A stretch of DNA of 64,000 nt from Owenweeksia sp963758205 (GCA_963758205.1 CAVWUM010000001.1:620001-684000); one strand, 5' to 3'; positions 36,029 through 45,074 are shown, counted from the stretch's first letter. Numbers and translations: made by a program. The notes: generated by a model not told the origin, from the sequence alone.

Positions 36029-36463
36029 CTAATCCAATATTATTGTTTTAGAAGTGTTTGACATGATGGGCCATTGCATCAGCTCAACTATTGCCCCGGC
36101 TGCGGAAGCGGCCAGCACAAACGGTAACCAAACAGACACTTCTTCTAACCAATTAAATTCAATATTTAAGATTAACACCCAACCAAGGCTCAACAAAAGA
36201 CCGAATAAAGCCGAGCAAATAATATTTACCGGAAAGTAAGGTCTGAAAGTCTTGATGAGAGTAAAGAAAATAATAATGGGAATAAAGAGGGGTAAAGAAA
36301 AAAGCCCTGTCAATAGAATAAGACCAAAAAACATACGCGCATCAGGAAGTAAATTCATTGAACCCTCTAAACCGATATTCAGAAATCCCCAAAGATGAAA
36401 CAGGATGTTTCCGATGAGTACAGTTAGTGTAAAGTATAAAAAAGATTTTGCAAGAGTTGTCAT
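36029..36463 (-). CDS. Hypothetical four-helix membrane protein
   Basis: I do not recognise a family. The 144 residues contain four hydrophobic segments (about 8-28, 40-65, 75-100 and 110-130), with short polar links and no obvious catalytic motif. Its ATG overlaps the stop of the upstream DUF4173-like gene (shared ATGA), so the two are translated together and may work together at the inner membrane. Confidence 0.7.
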   Translation of the reverse strand: MTTLAKSFLYFTLTVLIGNILFHLWGFLNIGLEGSMNLLPDARMFFGLILLTGLFSLPLFIPIIIFFTLIKTFRPYFPVNIICSALFGLLLSLGWVLILNIEFNWLEEVSVWLPFVLAASAAGAIVELMQWPIMSNTSKTIILD

Positions 36464-37911
36464 AGACTGCTGATTTCATTTTTAGCATTCCACTTAGCCA
36501 GGCTCATTTTGCGCCAGTCAGGGTTATAGTTCTTAAGGCGTGTTTGCCGGTGTTGAAGTGTCCGGGTAAGGCTTTCCATTTCCGGCTCGCTTAGTCTCAG
36601 TTGGGTTTGGTATCTGCATATTGTAGGTATCACCCTGTCATTCAGCGTAAGCAGGTAGCCCCAGTCCAGGTTGCGGTGGTCTTTTACATTTTCATGGATG
36701 TTAAAGCGCACGGTTATCATGCTCCAGTCCATGCAAAGGTTTACCGTAAGAATGAGGAAAAACGACCAATACAAATTGCGGAAGAGATAAGAATTGGTTT
36801 TACCATAGAACACTTTTAAAAAGGCAAAAGCCAATCCGGCCGCAGCCATGGTGAGGTACACAAAAACGCCAATCCGCTTAAGCGTTAATCCATACTCAAT
36901 AACATAAAACAGGTTTTTAAAGCTGGTGGTACCTATTAATATGATATTAAGAATAACCCATAACAGCGCCAGCCTTTTTAGCCAATTGCTGTTGGGAAGG
37001 CTACTGAATTTATAACCCCTGAAAAAGTAGATGATAAAAGAAGTTGCCAGAATAATGGAAAAAATAAGCATACCCACACCCTGGTGTACATATTGGCTAT
37101 AGTCATCCCCAACACCATGGCTGAGCTGATTAACAAAGGCGATGTCACTTATCAGAAATATTATAAGTACCACATTTAATATCCCGAAAAGGGAAAGCCC
37201 GGCTTGCTGCTCAATAGCGGCATTAGGGTTTTGTGCTTCATCATTTTTAATGTTAAAGTCATTACCTAAAAACTGGTCAAAAAAATTGAGCTTAGGTGGG
37301 AGATGAGCTCTGAATATGTATAGGGATGCAAAGGTGCCGAGCAGGAAGGTTAAAAGGATGGTCATATCGAGGCTATTGATGATATCCTGAAATCCCTTTT
37401 CGAAATAGGGATTGAGGTTGCTGTAAAAGGCAGCAAACATGATGGCTATGAACGCTGGTATCACTATTACAAAAAGCAGCTTTAGTAGCCTTTGGGTGGA
37501 GATTTCCTCCCTGTCAAGTGCAAAAAGTTGGGCGATAGCTGTTAATGGGCCGGTAAAGATGTTTACGAGTGCCTTGATCTCAAAAAACAAAAAGGTGTTT
37601 TCCGGATAAAGAATCTGCTGGCTCAGCCAACTGATACAGATAATACTCCATAAAACCGTATCAGGGGTACCATACCACGCTGTGCAACCGGCTGTGGCCG
37701 AAAGGGCCATTGAAGTAATGATAATACGTGGTTCCTTAAATCGGCCAGCATCTGTAGTAAGCCAAAAGGCCAGAACCAACACATCGAAAATTGCCACATT
37801 AAGGCCCACCCCGGCCTTATGAAAAAGCATTACAAAACTGAATATGGATAGACCAACAATCCAGTTCATAGTTTTGTCTTTTGAAAAAGTACTTTGAATT
37901 ACAAAGTTCAT
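36460..37911 (-). CDS. DUF4153/DUF4173-like polytopic membrane protein
   Basis: About 483 residues from the ATG at 37911 (an in-frame TTG lies 24 bases earlier). Roughly twelve hydrophobic segments are followed by a soluble tail of about 80 residues. The C-terminal pattern of the last helix with WSMITVRFNI, DWGYLLTLNDRVIPTICRYQ and a Trp/Arg-rich end resembles the DUF4173 family; function of that family is unknown. It is followed by the overlapping small membrane protein and preceded by a regulator-type gene pair on the same strand. Confidence 0.7.
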   Translation of the reverse strand: MNFVIQSTFSKDKTMNWIVGLSIFSFVMLFHKAGVGLNVAIFDVLVLAFWLTTDAGRFKEPRIIITSMALSATAGCTAWYGTPDTVLWSIICISWLSQQILYPENTFLFFEIKALVNIFTGPLTAIAQLFALDREEISTQRLLKLLFVIVIPAFIAIMFAAFYSNLNPYFEKGFQDIINSLDMTILLTFLLGTFASLYIFRAHLPPKLNFFDQFLGNDFNIKNDEAQNPNAAIEQQAGLSLFGILNVVLIIFLISDIAFVNQLSHGVGDDYSQYVHQGVGMLIFSIILATSFIIYFFRGYKFSSLPNSNWLKRLALLWVILNIILIGTTSFKNLFYVIEYGLTLKRIGVFVYLTMAAAGLAFAFLKVFYGKTNSYLFRNLYWSFFLILTVNLCMDWSMITVRFNIHENVKDHRNLDWGYLLTLNDRVIPTICRYQTQLRLSEPEMESLTRTLQHRQTRLKNYNPDWRKMSLAKWNAKNEISSL

Positions 37912-38053
37912 AGGTAAAAAATTTTGGGCCTTCAACCCTTTACGGGAACGGAGTTATGTAAAATGAAAATCATAATCCATTTTTTTTGAAGGCTGTGGGT
38001 TAAACAATGAATAAACAAGTAGCATTTTTTCAATAGCGGAGGCATTTATCGTT

Positions 38054-38350
38054 TTAGGTTTTCCTTATTAAATTTTCCAGCGCTGTAAGGTGTTCAGAAA
38101 AAGCTGTGCGGCCTTTGGTGGTAGCGGAGTAGGAGGTATTGGGTTTTTTGCCAACAAACTGTTTTTTCACTTCTATCATTTCCTTTTTTTCCAGCGCATT
38201 GATGTGGCTGGCCAGGTTGCCGTCTGTAACTTCAAGTATTTCCTTTAAGTCCAGAAAGTCCATACTATCGTTCACCATCAGCACCGACATTATGCCGAGT
38301 TTAATGCGGTTTTCAAACTCCTTATGTAAACCTTCAATAGGGTTTTTCAT
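38054..38350 (-). CDS. Winged-helix transcriptional regulator (HTH_34/ArsR-like)
   Basis: A 98-residue DNA-binding protein: NRIKLGIMSVLMVNDSMDF, LKEILEVTDGNLASHINAL (helix-turn-helix) and a wing GKKPNTSYSATTKGRTAF. It belongs to a group of small regulators usually encoded with a membrane partner. Its ATG overlaps the stop of the upstream membrane protein gene (ATGA), so the pair is co-expressed. Targets are unknown; regulation of its own operon is the usual expectation. Confidence 0.85.
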   Translation of the reverse strand: MKNPIEGLHKEFENRIKLGIMSVLMVNDSMDFLDLKEILEVTDGNLASHINALEKKEMIEVKKQFVGKKPNTSYSATTKGRTAFSEHLTALENLIRKT

Positions 38351-38958
38351 CGCTCATATTTCCAGTACATGGCTGCGCCATAGGCTATGTGCAGCACACC
38401 AAATCCGATACTCCAAAACAGTAGTCCATTACCATAAAACCAGGTTGCCAGTAGCCCCAGTGCAATTTGGCAATAGCCGAGGTAGCGAATATCGTTAAAC
38501 GTGTACTTACTTCCGTTGATGAGGGCCAGTCCATAAAAAATGAGCATGGCCGGAGCGATTAGATATAGAGTACCCTGCTTAAGAAGGATTAATAGAAAAA
38601 CACCACCTGCAATTAGCGGAATACAAAGGTTCCAGACCATCCGCTGAGAGCGTTTATCCCAGATTTTCTGGTTCTTCTTTTTGGCATTTCGGGTGGTGAG
38701 GAAAATGGCGGTGATAAGGGATAATAACAACACACTACCCGCAATGGTTATCACGGGAATAAGCTTCTCAGTATTTACGCTCTCACTATACGCATTATAA
38801 ATCGCTTCAGTACGGATAAAGTAAAGATGAGCTATCCATGCCCCAATCAATGCGTATATCCCCGCAAACACACCTGATAATCCTGAAAGGGAAATAAAGC
38901 GCGAGGAGCGCTCCATTAATTCTTTGATGTCTTTTAAGTCAGATTCTGCTGTTCTCAT
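38347..38958 (-). CDS. Hypothetical five-helix membrane protein paired with the winged-helix regulator
   Basis: About 203 residues from the ATG at 38958, chosen over a GTG at 39000 because MRTAESDLKDIKELMERSS is the typical start of this Bacteroidota family. A soluble helix of about 25 residues is followed by five hydrophobic segments; the third pair brackets a basic loop (TTRNAKKKNQKIWDKRSQRM). I know no function. A TTACTTTG box at 38975-38982 (minus strand) is a plausible promoter for the two-gene operon. Confidence 0.72.
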   Translation of the reverse strand: MRTAESDLKDIKELMERSSRFISLSGLSGVFAGIYALIGAWIAHLYFIRTEAIYNAYSESVNTEKLIPVITIAGSVLLLSLITAIFLTTRNAKKKNQKIWDKRSQRMVWNLCIPLIAGGVFLLILLKQGTLYLIAPAMLIFYGLALINGSKYTFNDIRYLGYCQIALGLLATWFYGNGLLFWSIGFGVLHIAYGAAMYWKYER

Positions 38959-39100
38959 AAAGTACTTTGAAAAGCAAAGTAATGAAATGGTTTTGTCCAC
39001 GGCAAGGCATTTTGGATAATTTTAACATTAAGGTGATTTCAGTCCAGAGGTTTTGATATTAAACATTTACTTTTCAGCTATTAATCAAACCTACATCCTC

Positions 39101-39559
39101 ATGGCTAACACTTATTCTCAATTATATATTCAAGTAATATTTTCTGTAAAAAGTCGTGAGAATGCAATCCCCGCCAAATATCGTGAGGAAGTTCATAAGT
39201 ATGTCACAGCCCTGGTCTCCGATCAGGGGCAGAAGTTGATGGCTGTATTTTGCATGCCGGATCACATTCATATTTTAATTGGATTAAATCCGGACATGAC
39301 CATTTCTGATTTGGTGAGGAAGGTGAAAACAGAGTCATCAAAGTTTATTAATTCTAAAAACTGGATGCCGTCAAAATTTCAATGGCAAAGCGGATATGGT
39401 GTTTTTTCCTATTCCAAAAGTCAGGTTAAGAGTGTGGTTAGATACATTCTTAATCAGGAACAACATCATGAGAAGAAATCTTTTCAAACCGAGTATCGCC
39501 AGTATATGGAGAAGTTCGGGGTTGATTATGACGAGCGTTATTTGTTTGATTTGGAGTGA
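39101..39559 (+). CDS. IS200-like (Y1) transposase, REP-associated tyrosine transposase type
   Basis: A 152-residue single-strand DNA transposase. The start is the ATG at 39101 (MANTYSQLYIQVIFSV), not the TTG 48 bases earlier. It has the HUH metal motif in CMPDHIHILIG and the nucleophilic Tyr in GYGVFSYSKSQV, and ends in the usual NQEQHH and VDYDERYLFD segments. There is no TnpB and no clear IS ends. Immediately downstream lies a 370-base cluster of short CACCC/GGGTG palindromes, which is how RAYT proteins are arranged with the repeats they mobilise. The length is complete, so the gene may be active. Confidence 0.9.
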   Translation: MANTYSQLYIQVIFSVKSRENAIPAKYREEVHKYVTALVSDQGQKLMAVFCMPDHIHILIGLNPDMTISDLVRKVKTESSKFINSKNWMPSKFQWQSGYGVFSYSKSQVKSVVRYILNQEQHHEKKSFQTEYRQYMEKFGVDYDERYLFDLE

Positions 39560-39573
39560 GATTTTAATAAGTA

Positions 39574-39946
39574 CAAGGCACCCCTACAGGGTGTTTAGGT
39601 TGTTGTGTCCAATATTCTAGCTATGGACAAATCACCCCTTCAGGGTATGGTGGAAATGCTATTGATGCAGTTAGCTGCGAGGCACCCCTACAGGGTGCAA
39701 AGACCAGGCGGATGGCTATGAGATGACGCTACTAACAACCCAGCCCTACAGGCTGGTTGTTTTGCATGGTAAAATATTAAGATGGTTTCGAATTAAAGAT
39801 GCTCAAAGAAGGGACTTTTAAAGCTACACCCTGTAAGGGTGATTTGTCAGTAGCATTTAGCATGTGAGTATGAAAGCACCCTATAGGGGTGCCTTGTTAA
39901 TAAATGACCATGACATTTTTGTAAACCAACACTGTTTCACCCTGTA
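39574..39946. repeat. Cluster of REP-like palindromes (CACCCCTACAGGGTG family)
   Basis: The 447 bases between the transposase and the aminopeptidase hold no gene. They contain at least five related palindromes: CACCCCTACAGGGTG at 39579-39593 and 39683-39697, CACCCCTTCAGGGT at 39633-39646, CACCCTGTAAGGGTG at 39827-39841 and CACCCTATAGGGGTG at 39877-39891, plus a half unit at 39938-39946 and a different palindrome (AACAACCCAGCC / GGCTGGTTGTT) at 39734-39762. The first and last complete units are inverted relative to each other and share the flank ACAAGG; units two and five share GACAAATCACCC in opposite orientation, so the cluster is itself arranged as a nested inverted repeat. Confidence 0.85.
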
Positions 39947-39972
39947 AAAATTGATGATCAATACCTACTCCC

Positions 39973-40002
39973 TTTGATTAACATTTCCCTACCTTACTTT
40001 TA
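39973..40002 (+). promoter_or_regulatory. Bacteroidota-type promoter of the M1 aminopeptidase gene
   Basis: TTTG (39973-39976) is followed after 18 bases by TACTTTTA (39995-40002), close to the TTTG-N17/20-TAnnTTTG consensus. The ATG is only five bases further, so the mRNA would be nearly leaderless. Confidence 0.55.
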
Positions 40003-40006
40003 CCGC

Positions 40007-42430
40007 ATGAAAAAAATTCCACTCCTGATTTTTCTACTGACGGGCTCGCTATTGTGGGGACAAACCACCGATTTTAAACACCTGGTATTATCCGTAAGAC
40101 TTGATACAAACCAAAGCGAAGTGGTGGGCACGGTGGCCCTCACTTTTGACTTTCAACCATCCAAAGAAGGTAAAAGGGATTCTGTTTACCTGAACGGCAT
40201 TAAAATGCATTACCGCATGGCCAGCCTTAATGGTGAAAAGGCAGACTTCAATTACGATGAAAGCGGTATTTGGTTTACACCTGAAAAAGGTGTGCTAAGG
40301 ACCAGGGAAAATGTAATTGTTATCCATTACAGTTGTAGCCCCAGGCGGGGAATCTTTTTTGTAGGCTGGAATGATGAAACCGGACTTTCAGAAAGGCAAA
40401 TATGGACCCAGGGTCAGGGCATTGATCATCGCCATTGGATTCCCTATAAAGATGATCAGACGGATAAACTGACAACGGAAATAATCGTCACTTTCGGCTC
40501 CTCCTACCAGGTGGTTTCCAACGGAGAGCTTTTACTAAAATCCAAAAATGAGTACAACCCGGCCGAAACCGTGTGGCATTTTGGGATGAAGAACCCGCAC
40601 CCCGGTTACCTGATGATGTTGGGAATTGGGAAATACGCCAGTAAGCAAACACAGAGTAAATCCGGCATACCTCTCACCCAGTATTATTATCCTGAAAAGG
40701 AAGAGGATTACCCCTGGTATTATTATAAAAATGAGGAAATCTTCAATTTTATGGAAAAGGAAATTGGAGTGCCTTTTCCATGGGTAAACTACAAGCAGGT
40801 ACCCGTACAGGATTTTCAGCATGGGGCGATGGAAAATACAACCGCCACCATATTTGGTGATTTCTTTTTGGTGGATGAGCATGCCTTTAATGATAGAAAT
40901 TACACTTACGTAAATGCCCATGAACTTGCGCATCAGTGGTTTGGCAACCTGGTAACTGCCGAAAATAGCGACCACCATTGGCTACATGAAGGGTTTGCCA
41001 CCTATTACCAATGGCTTTCAGAAAAGCATTTATATGGTCAGGACTTTTTTGACTGGGAACGCTACAAGGCTGCTCAACTGGTTTTTGAAGCCTCTAAAAT
41101 CGATACAGTGCCATTAGGAAATGGCAAGGCAGGCAGCAGCCGTTTTTACCAAAAAGGCGCGTGGGTACTTTATATGCTGGATCAGGAGTTGGGTCACGAG
41201 ACATTCAAAAAGGTAGTAAAGCACTACCTGGAGAATAATATGTATGGAGTGGTAAATACGGAGACTTTTAATAAATCCATTAGGAAAGTAACGGGTAAGG
41301 ATTATAGTAAGTTTTTTGAAAGATGGGTAAAAATGCCTGGTGAACCTGTTTTTGTTGTAGAACAGGTTTATGGTGATGAGAAAAAGGCAACGTTTCAATA
41401 TGAGCACGACTTTGCTTCTTACGAGTGCTCACATTTAAAATTAAAAGGGATATACAATAATGGAGCAGATACAACCATAGCACTGGCTTGCTCGGATACT
41501 ATGTTAAAACCAGTATCCAGACACGGAGGTGAAATCATTTATATACATTCCATTGCCTTGTCTGATACCAGGAAAAATCCATTTAAATACTGGCAGTGGA
41601 ATTCAAACATGGCGATACTGGCTCAAGTCAGCGAAACCAAACCATTAGAGATGTGGCTTGCCCAGTATGAAGGCTCCAAAGCTATGCTGGACAGATATTT
41701 TGCTATAAAAGCCTTATGGGATTTTGATCTTAAGGAAATAGAGAAAACCCTTATTTCAGCTTTTGAAAACGAAGGTGAATTTTTCTCTATTAGGGCGGAG
41801 GCCCTGTCTCAATTATTGGAAGGAGAACATAAAAAAGCCGATAAATATCTGGCGGCAGCCCTGCAAAGCAAAGACGTACAGCTGCAAAAGGAAGCTATAA
41901 AGCTTTTACAAAATCCTACTGAAGAGCAGTTGGAAATTATTGCCGGCTTAAGAAACGGTAACTCCTATCAATTGCGCGAAAATGCCATCCACAAAAGTAT
42001 TGACCCCAAAAATCCACCGGCCAACCAATGGTTAAATGATTCATTGTTTTATCAAGAGCCAGGCTTTCCCGGCCATAATGTAGCCATTACAGCCCTGCTC
42101 TATCGCACGGCATTTTTGAAGGATGCAGCGGCCCTTGACGAACTTAAGGCCTATACATCTTCCCGTTATGATTTTATGACGCGCACCAAAGCTATGGATG
42201 CCCTGGCCGCTTTAAAGTATTTTGACAAAGGCTTAATCAAAAACTATTTTGATGCAGTTTTCAACCTTAACCGCACTTTGGCGCGCGAAGCCCGCGCACA
42301 TCTTAAGAACTATTATCAAAATGCGGAATATAAAACCCTGATTGATGATTATATTTCGTGGCATAAGGATGGTTTCAGCGATTTCGAAAAGCGACTGGTC
42401 AACCTTACATTTGGCCTAAATCTCGAATAA
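40007..42430 (+). CDS. M1 family metallopeptidase (aminopeptidase N type)
   Basis: About 807 residues from the ATG at 40007; a TTG 33 bases earlier would put ten residues before a clear signal peptide (MKKIPLLIFLLTGSLLWGQ). The exopeptidase motif HGAMEN is followed by the zinc site HELAH at 305-309 and Glu328 (LHEGFATYY), the HExxH-18-E spacing of the family. The C-terminal third is helical and HEAT-like. It would remove N-terminal residues from peptides outside the cytoplasm. There is no T9SS sorting domain. Its stop codon overlaps the ATG of the sugar transferase gene by one base, which suggests one transcript although no functional link is evident. Confidence 0.94.
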   Translation: MKKIPLLIFLLTGSLLWGQTTDFKHLVLSVRLDTNQSEVVGTVALTFDFQPSKEGKRDSVYLNGIKMHYRMASLNGEKADFNYDESGIWFTPEKGVLRTRENVIVIHYSCSPRRGIFFVGWNDETGLSERQIWTQGQGIDHRHWIPYKDDQTDKLTTEIIVTFGSSYQVVSNGELLLKSKNEYNPAETVWHFGMKNPHPGYLMMLGIGKYASKQTQSKSGIPLTQYYYPEKEEDYPWYYYKNEEIFNFMEKEIGVPFPWVNYKQVPVQDFQHGAMENTTATIFGDFFLVDEHAFNDRNYTYVNAHELAHQWFGNLVTAENSDHHWLHEGFATYYQWLSEKHLYGQDFFDWERYKAAQLVFEASKIDTVPLGNGKAGSSRFYQKGAWVLYMLDQELGHETFKKVVKHYLENNMYGVVNTETFNKSIRKVTGKDYSKFFERWVKMPGEPVFVVEQVYGDEKKATFQYEHDFASYECSHLKLKGIYNNGADTTIALACSDTMLKPVSRHGGEIIYIHSIALSDTRKNPFKYWQWNSNMAILAQVSETKPLEMWLAQYEGSKAMLDRYFAIKALWDFDLKEIEKTLISAFENEGEFFSIRAEALSQLLEGEHKKADKYLAAALQSKDVQLQKEAIKLLQNPTEEQLEIIAGLRNGNSYQLRENAIHKSIDPKNPPANQWLNDSLFYQEPGFPGHNVAITALLYRTAFLKDAAALDELKAYTSSRYDFMTRTKAMDALAALKYFDKGLIKNYFDAVFNLNRTLAREARAHLKNYYQNAEYKTLIDDYISWHKDGFSDFEKRLVNLTFGLNLE

Positions 42431-43815
42431 TGCATTCGCGCTACGCACGGTTTTTTCAACTCATCATAATTTTTGGCGATTTGCTCCTGCTCAACGGGTG
42501 CTTTTTGCTGGCTGGTGCGTTGCGTTTTGATGAAATCCGCATACAGAATACGGAGTACTATGATTACTATGTACAGCTACTCGTGTTCTTTAACCTTTCG
42601 TGGATGTTCCTTTCCCTGCTCTTTAAAACCTATGACACCCGCAGAACTTTGGTGCCACGTAAGGCCACAGGCAAGGTGCTCAATGCCTATTTTATTCATC
42701 TGTTTATTCTGTTACTTTTTTTGGTGAGTCTTAAAAAAGATGAGTATTCCCGTCTGTTTCTTATCTATTTCTATGTTTCATTTCTCGTTACCATAATACC
42801 GTGGCGCTTTTATTTTTTAAGATTTCTCAGAGCCTTTAGAAGTCGTGGCCTCAACTTTAGAAAAGTGGTGCTCCTGGGGCAGGGGCCCGGATTAGCCCGA
42901 TTTTACAGATCTGTTCGTGAGCATCCCGAATACGGACTTGAGGTGGCCGGCTATTTTTCTGATTCACCTGTGGGTGATGTACCTATACACGGCCCTGAGT
43001 CGGCCTTTTATGATTTTATAAAAGAGAATGCCATTGAAGAGATTTTTTGTGCTTACCCTTCGGGGGACAAAAGGTTACTGCACTGGTTTCGCTATGCCGA
43101 TGAAAACCTGCTCCGCTTTCGCGTGATACCGGATCTGGGAATTGAGCATACTACTCGTGTGGATATTGACTTTCATCACGATGTACCGGTACTGGTTCAC
43201 CGTAAGGAACCCCTGGAGCATTTGCATAACAGGATACTGAAACGCTTTGGTGATATTGCTTTTTCGCTACTTATTATCATCACAGTATTTCCATGGTTGT
43301 TCCCTATTCTGGCAATAGGGGTAAAGCTCTCATGCAAAGGCCCCGTGTTTTTCAGGCAAAGAAGAACCGGTATTAAGGATGATGGTTTTTCGATTCTCAA
43401 GTTTAGAAGTATGGTGATGAATACTGAGGCTGATAGTAAACAAGCCACCGGAAATGATACGCGCATTACGCCTTTTGGCAGATTTATCCGCAACCATAGT
43501 TTGGATGAATTGCCGCAGTTTTTAAATGTGCTAAAGGGGGATATGTCGGTAGTAGGGCCCAGGCCTCACATGCTGGCTCATACAGAAGAGTACCGCAAAC
43601 TGATTGACAGATATATGGTTCGCCATTTAGTAAAACCGGGAATTACCGGCCTGGCCCAAACCACCGGCCTGCGTGGCGAAACCGATACTACCGAAAAAAT
43701 GGAGGAGCGTGTAAAAGCCGATGTGTATTATATCGAAAACTGGTCAGTGCTTCTTGATTTGAAAATCATACTCCAGACTATATTGCAAACTATAATAGGT
43801 AATGCAGCTAACTAA
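42430..43815 (+). CDS. Undecaprenyl-phosphate sugar phosphotransferase (WbaP/WcaJ-like exopolysaccharide initiating enzyme)
   Basis: A 461-residue polytopic enzyme that starts glycan synthesis by moving a sugar-1-phosphate to undecaprenyl phosphate. Four to five N-terminal helices (about 8-135) are followed by a Rossmann-like CoA-binding domain (VVLLGQGPGLARFYRSV, about 145-230) and the Bac_transf catalytic domain (about 270-461) with KRFGDIAFSLLIIITVFPWL, FRQRRTGIKDDGFSILKFRS, DELPQFLNVLKGDMSVVGPR and KPGITGLAQTTGLRGE. All the usual domains are present. It is the only initiating enzyme in the window and could serve either polysaccharide block; the sugar (glucose or galactose type) is unknown. 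Confidence 0.93.
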   Translation: MHSRYARFFQLIIIFGDLLLLNGCFLLAGALRFDEIRIQNTEYYDYYVQLLVFFNLSWMFLSLLFKTYDTRRTLVPRKATGKVLNAYFIHLFILLLFLVSLKKDEYSRLFLIYFYVSFLVTIIPWRFYFLRFLRAFRSRGLNFRKVVLLGQGPGLARFYRSVREHPEYGLEVAGYFSDSPVGDVPIHGPESAFYDFIKENAIEEIFCAYPSGDKRLLHWFRYADENLLRFRVIPDLGIEHTTRVDIDFHHDVPVLVHRKEPLEHLHNRILKRFGDIAFSLLIIITVFPWLFPILAIGVKLSCKGPVFFRQRRTGIKDDGFSILKFRSMVMNTEADSKQATGNDTRITPFGRFIRNHSLDELPQFLNVLKGDMSVVGPRPHMLAHTEEYRKLIDRYMVRHLVKPGITGLAQTTGLRGETDTTEKMEERVKADVYYIENWSVLLDLKIILQTILQTIIGNAAN

Positions 43816-43872
43816 ATTGTAACTAACTATTTTGTTACTTACTTTTGTGTTAGTTACAATCTTGTTAGCTAT
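43816..43872 (+). promoter_or_regulatory. Promoter embedded in a 12-bp inverted repeat, upstream of the AAA ATPase gene
   Basis: ATTGTAACTAAC (43816-43827) and its exact reverse complement GTTAGTTACAAT (43849-43860) bracket a promoter: TTG (43817-43819), 20 bases, then a perfect TACTTTTG (43840-43847). The left arm covers the -33 box and the right arm begins one base after the -7 box, the layout of an operator. TTGTTAGCTAT (43862-43872) follows, and both ATTGTAACTAAC and TTGTTAGCTAT recur after the gene at 45024-45050. Confidence 0.6.
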
Positions 43873-43876
43873 CACT

Positions 43877-45019
43877 ATGGAAAGTCCTTTTATTTACGGC
43901 AATGTGGCTACTGGTAAGGCATTTACCAATCGCGAAAATGAAACTGCCTCTCTCTGCGGAAACTTCAAAAACGGTATAAATACGGTTCTTATCTCTCCTA
44001 GAAGGTGGGGAAAATCTTCATTAGTTAAGAAAGCCGCTGATCAGGCAGTGGCAACTGATAAGAAAGTTAAAGTCTGTTTCCTTGATCTTTATAACATCCG
44101 TTCAGAAGAACAATTCTACAATTACATGGCTACGGAAGTTTTAAAATCTCTTGCCGGCAAACTGCAGGAAATAGGAGACTACGCCAAAAAATTTCTAGGT
44201 CGTTTTGTGCCTCAGCTTACCATGAGCCTTGAGCCCAATAGCGAGGTGAGCCTTGGAATGAATTGGGCAGAAGTGAAAAAATCACCAGATGAAATACTTG
44301 ATTTGGCGGAGAAAATGGCTATTGACAAAGGTATCCGACTGATTATTTGTATTGATGAATTTCAGGATGTTGGTAGTTTTTCAAATCCACTTGATTTCCA
44401 GAAAAAGTTACGTTCACGCTGGCAGCACCATCAACATGTAACCTATTGCCTGTATGGTAGCAAGCGGCACATGATGATGGATGTTTTTGCCTCCTCATCT
44501 ATGCCATTCTACAAATTTGGAGAGATTGTGTTTTTGCCTAAAATAAAATCTGAAGATTGGGTAAAGTTTATAACCTCCAGGTTTAAGGCCACAGGGAAAA
44601 AGATAAAACCCAGGGATGCTGCCCTGATTGCCGATAAGGTAGAATGTCACCCCTATTATGTGCAGCAACTGGCTCACCAGGCCTGGCTGCGCACCACAAC
44701 TGAGTGTTCAGCTGAAATTGTAGAAAGTGCTTTTATGGGAATGACAGATCAGCTGAGTATGCTTTTTCAAACCGGCATAAATAACCTTAGTACCACCCAA
44801 GCTAATTTTTTACACGCGCTCATTAATGGTGAAGAACAGCTGAGTTCAAAAAAAACCATTAAGAAGTACAGATTAGGCACATCGGCCAATGTGGCTCGCA
44901 TTAAGCAGGCACTTCTAAATAAAGATGCTATTGATATCCTGCCTGATAGAATTGACTTTATTGACCCGGTATTTAAGGATTGGCTGAAGAATCATTATTT
45001 TAAAAATATACCGGGCTAA
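43877..45019 (+). CDS. AAA/P-loop ATPase of the archaeal-ATPase-like (COG1672) type
   Basis: About 380 residues from the ATG at 43877 (MESPFIYGNVA), chosen because the 15 preceding codons lie in the repeat-rich promoter region. Walker A is SPRRWGKSSLVKKAA, Walker B is LIICIDEFQDVG, and sensor-like YCLYGSKRHMMMDVFASSSM follows. The C-terminal 110 residues (LSTTQANFLHALINGEEQ, TSANVARIKQALLNKDAID) look like a winged helix, so DNA or partner recognition is likely. No nuclease domain is seen. Proteins of this type are common and often lineage-specific in Bacteroidota, with no established role. Its neighbours are polysaccharide genes with no obvious connection, and shared short repeats frame the gene on both sides. 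Confidence 0.82.
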   Translation: MESPFIYGNVATGKAFTNRENETASLCGNFKNGINTVLISPRRWGKSSLVKKAADQAVATDKKVKVCFLDLYNIRSEEQFYNYMATEVLKSLAGKLQEIGDYAKKFLGRFVPQLTMSLEPNSEVSLGMNWAEVKKSPDEILDLAEKMAIDKGIRLIICIDEFQDVGSFSNPLDFQKKLRSRWQHHQHVTYCLYGSKRHMMMDVFASSSMPFYKFGEIVFLPKIKSEDWVKFITSRFKATGKKIKPRDAALIADKVECHPYYVQQLAHQAWLRTTTECSAEIVESAFMGMTDQLSMLFQTGINNLSTTQANFLHALINGEEQLSSKKTIKKYRLGTSANVARIKQALLNKDAIDILPDRIDFIDPVFKDWLKNHYFKNIPG

Positions 45020-45023
45020 CATA

Positions 45024-45050
45024 ATTGTAACTAACAATATTGTTAGCTAT
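45024..45050. repeat. Downstream copies of the repeats flanking the ATPase gene, with a 16-bp perfect palindrome
   Basis: ATTGTAACTAAC (45024-45035) and TTGTTAGCTAT (45040-45050) repeat, in the same orientation, the sequences found at 43816-43827 and 43862-43872. Within them CTAACAATATTGTTAG (45031-45046) is a perfect palindrome. It starts five bases after the ATPase stop codon. Confidence 0.8.
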
Positions 45051-45074
45051 TTCCACTTTAGATACAGGCTGTAT

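Noticed and set aside
39574..39946. CRISPR array
   Set aside because: The repeats are short, palindromic, in both orientations and unevenly spaced, with no cas genes; they fit REP-like elements next to a RAYT-type transposase.
43877..45019. Antiphage defence ATPase
   Set aside because: Only a P-loop ATPase with a winged-helix-like end is visible; no nuclease, toxin or other effector is adjacent, so a defence role is not supported.
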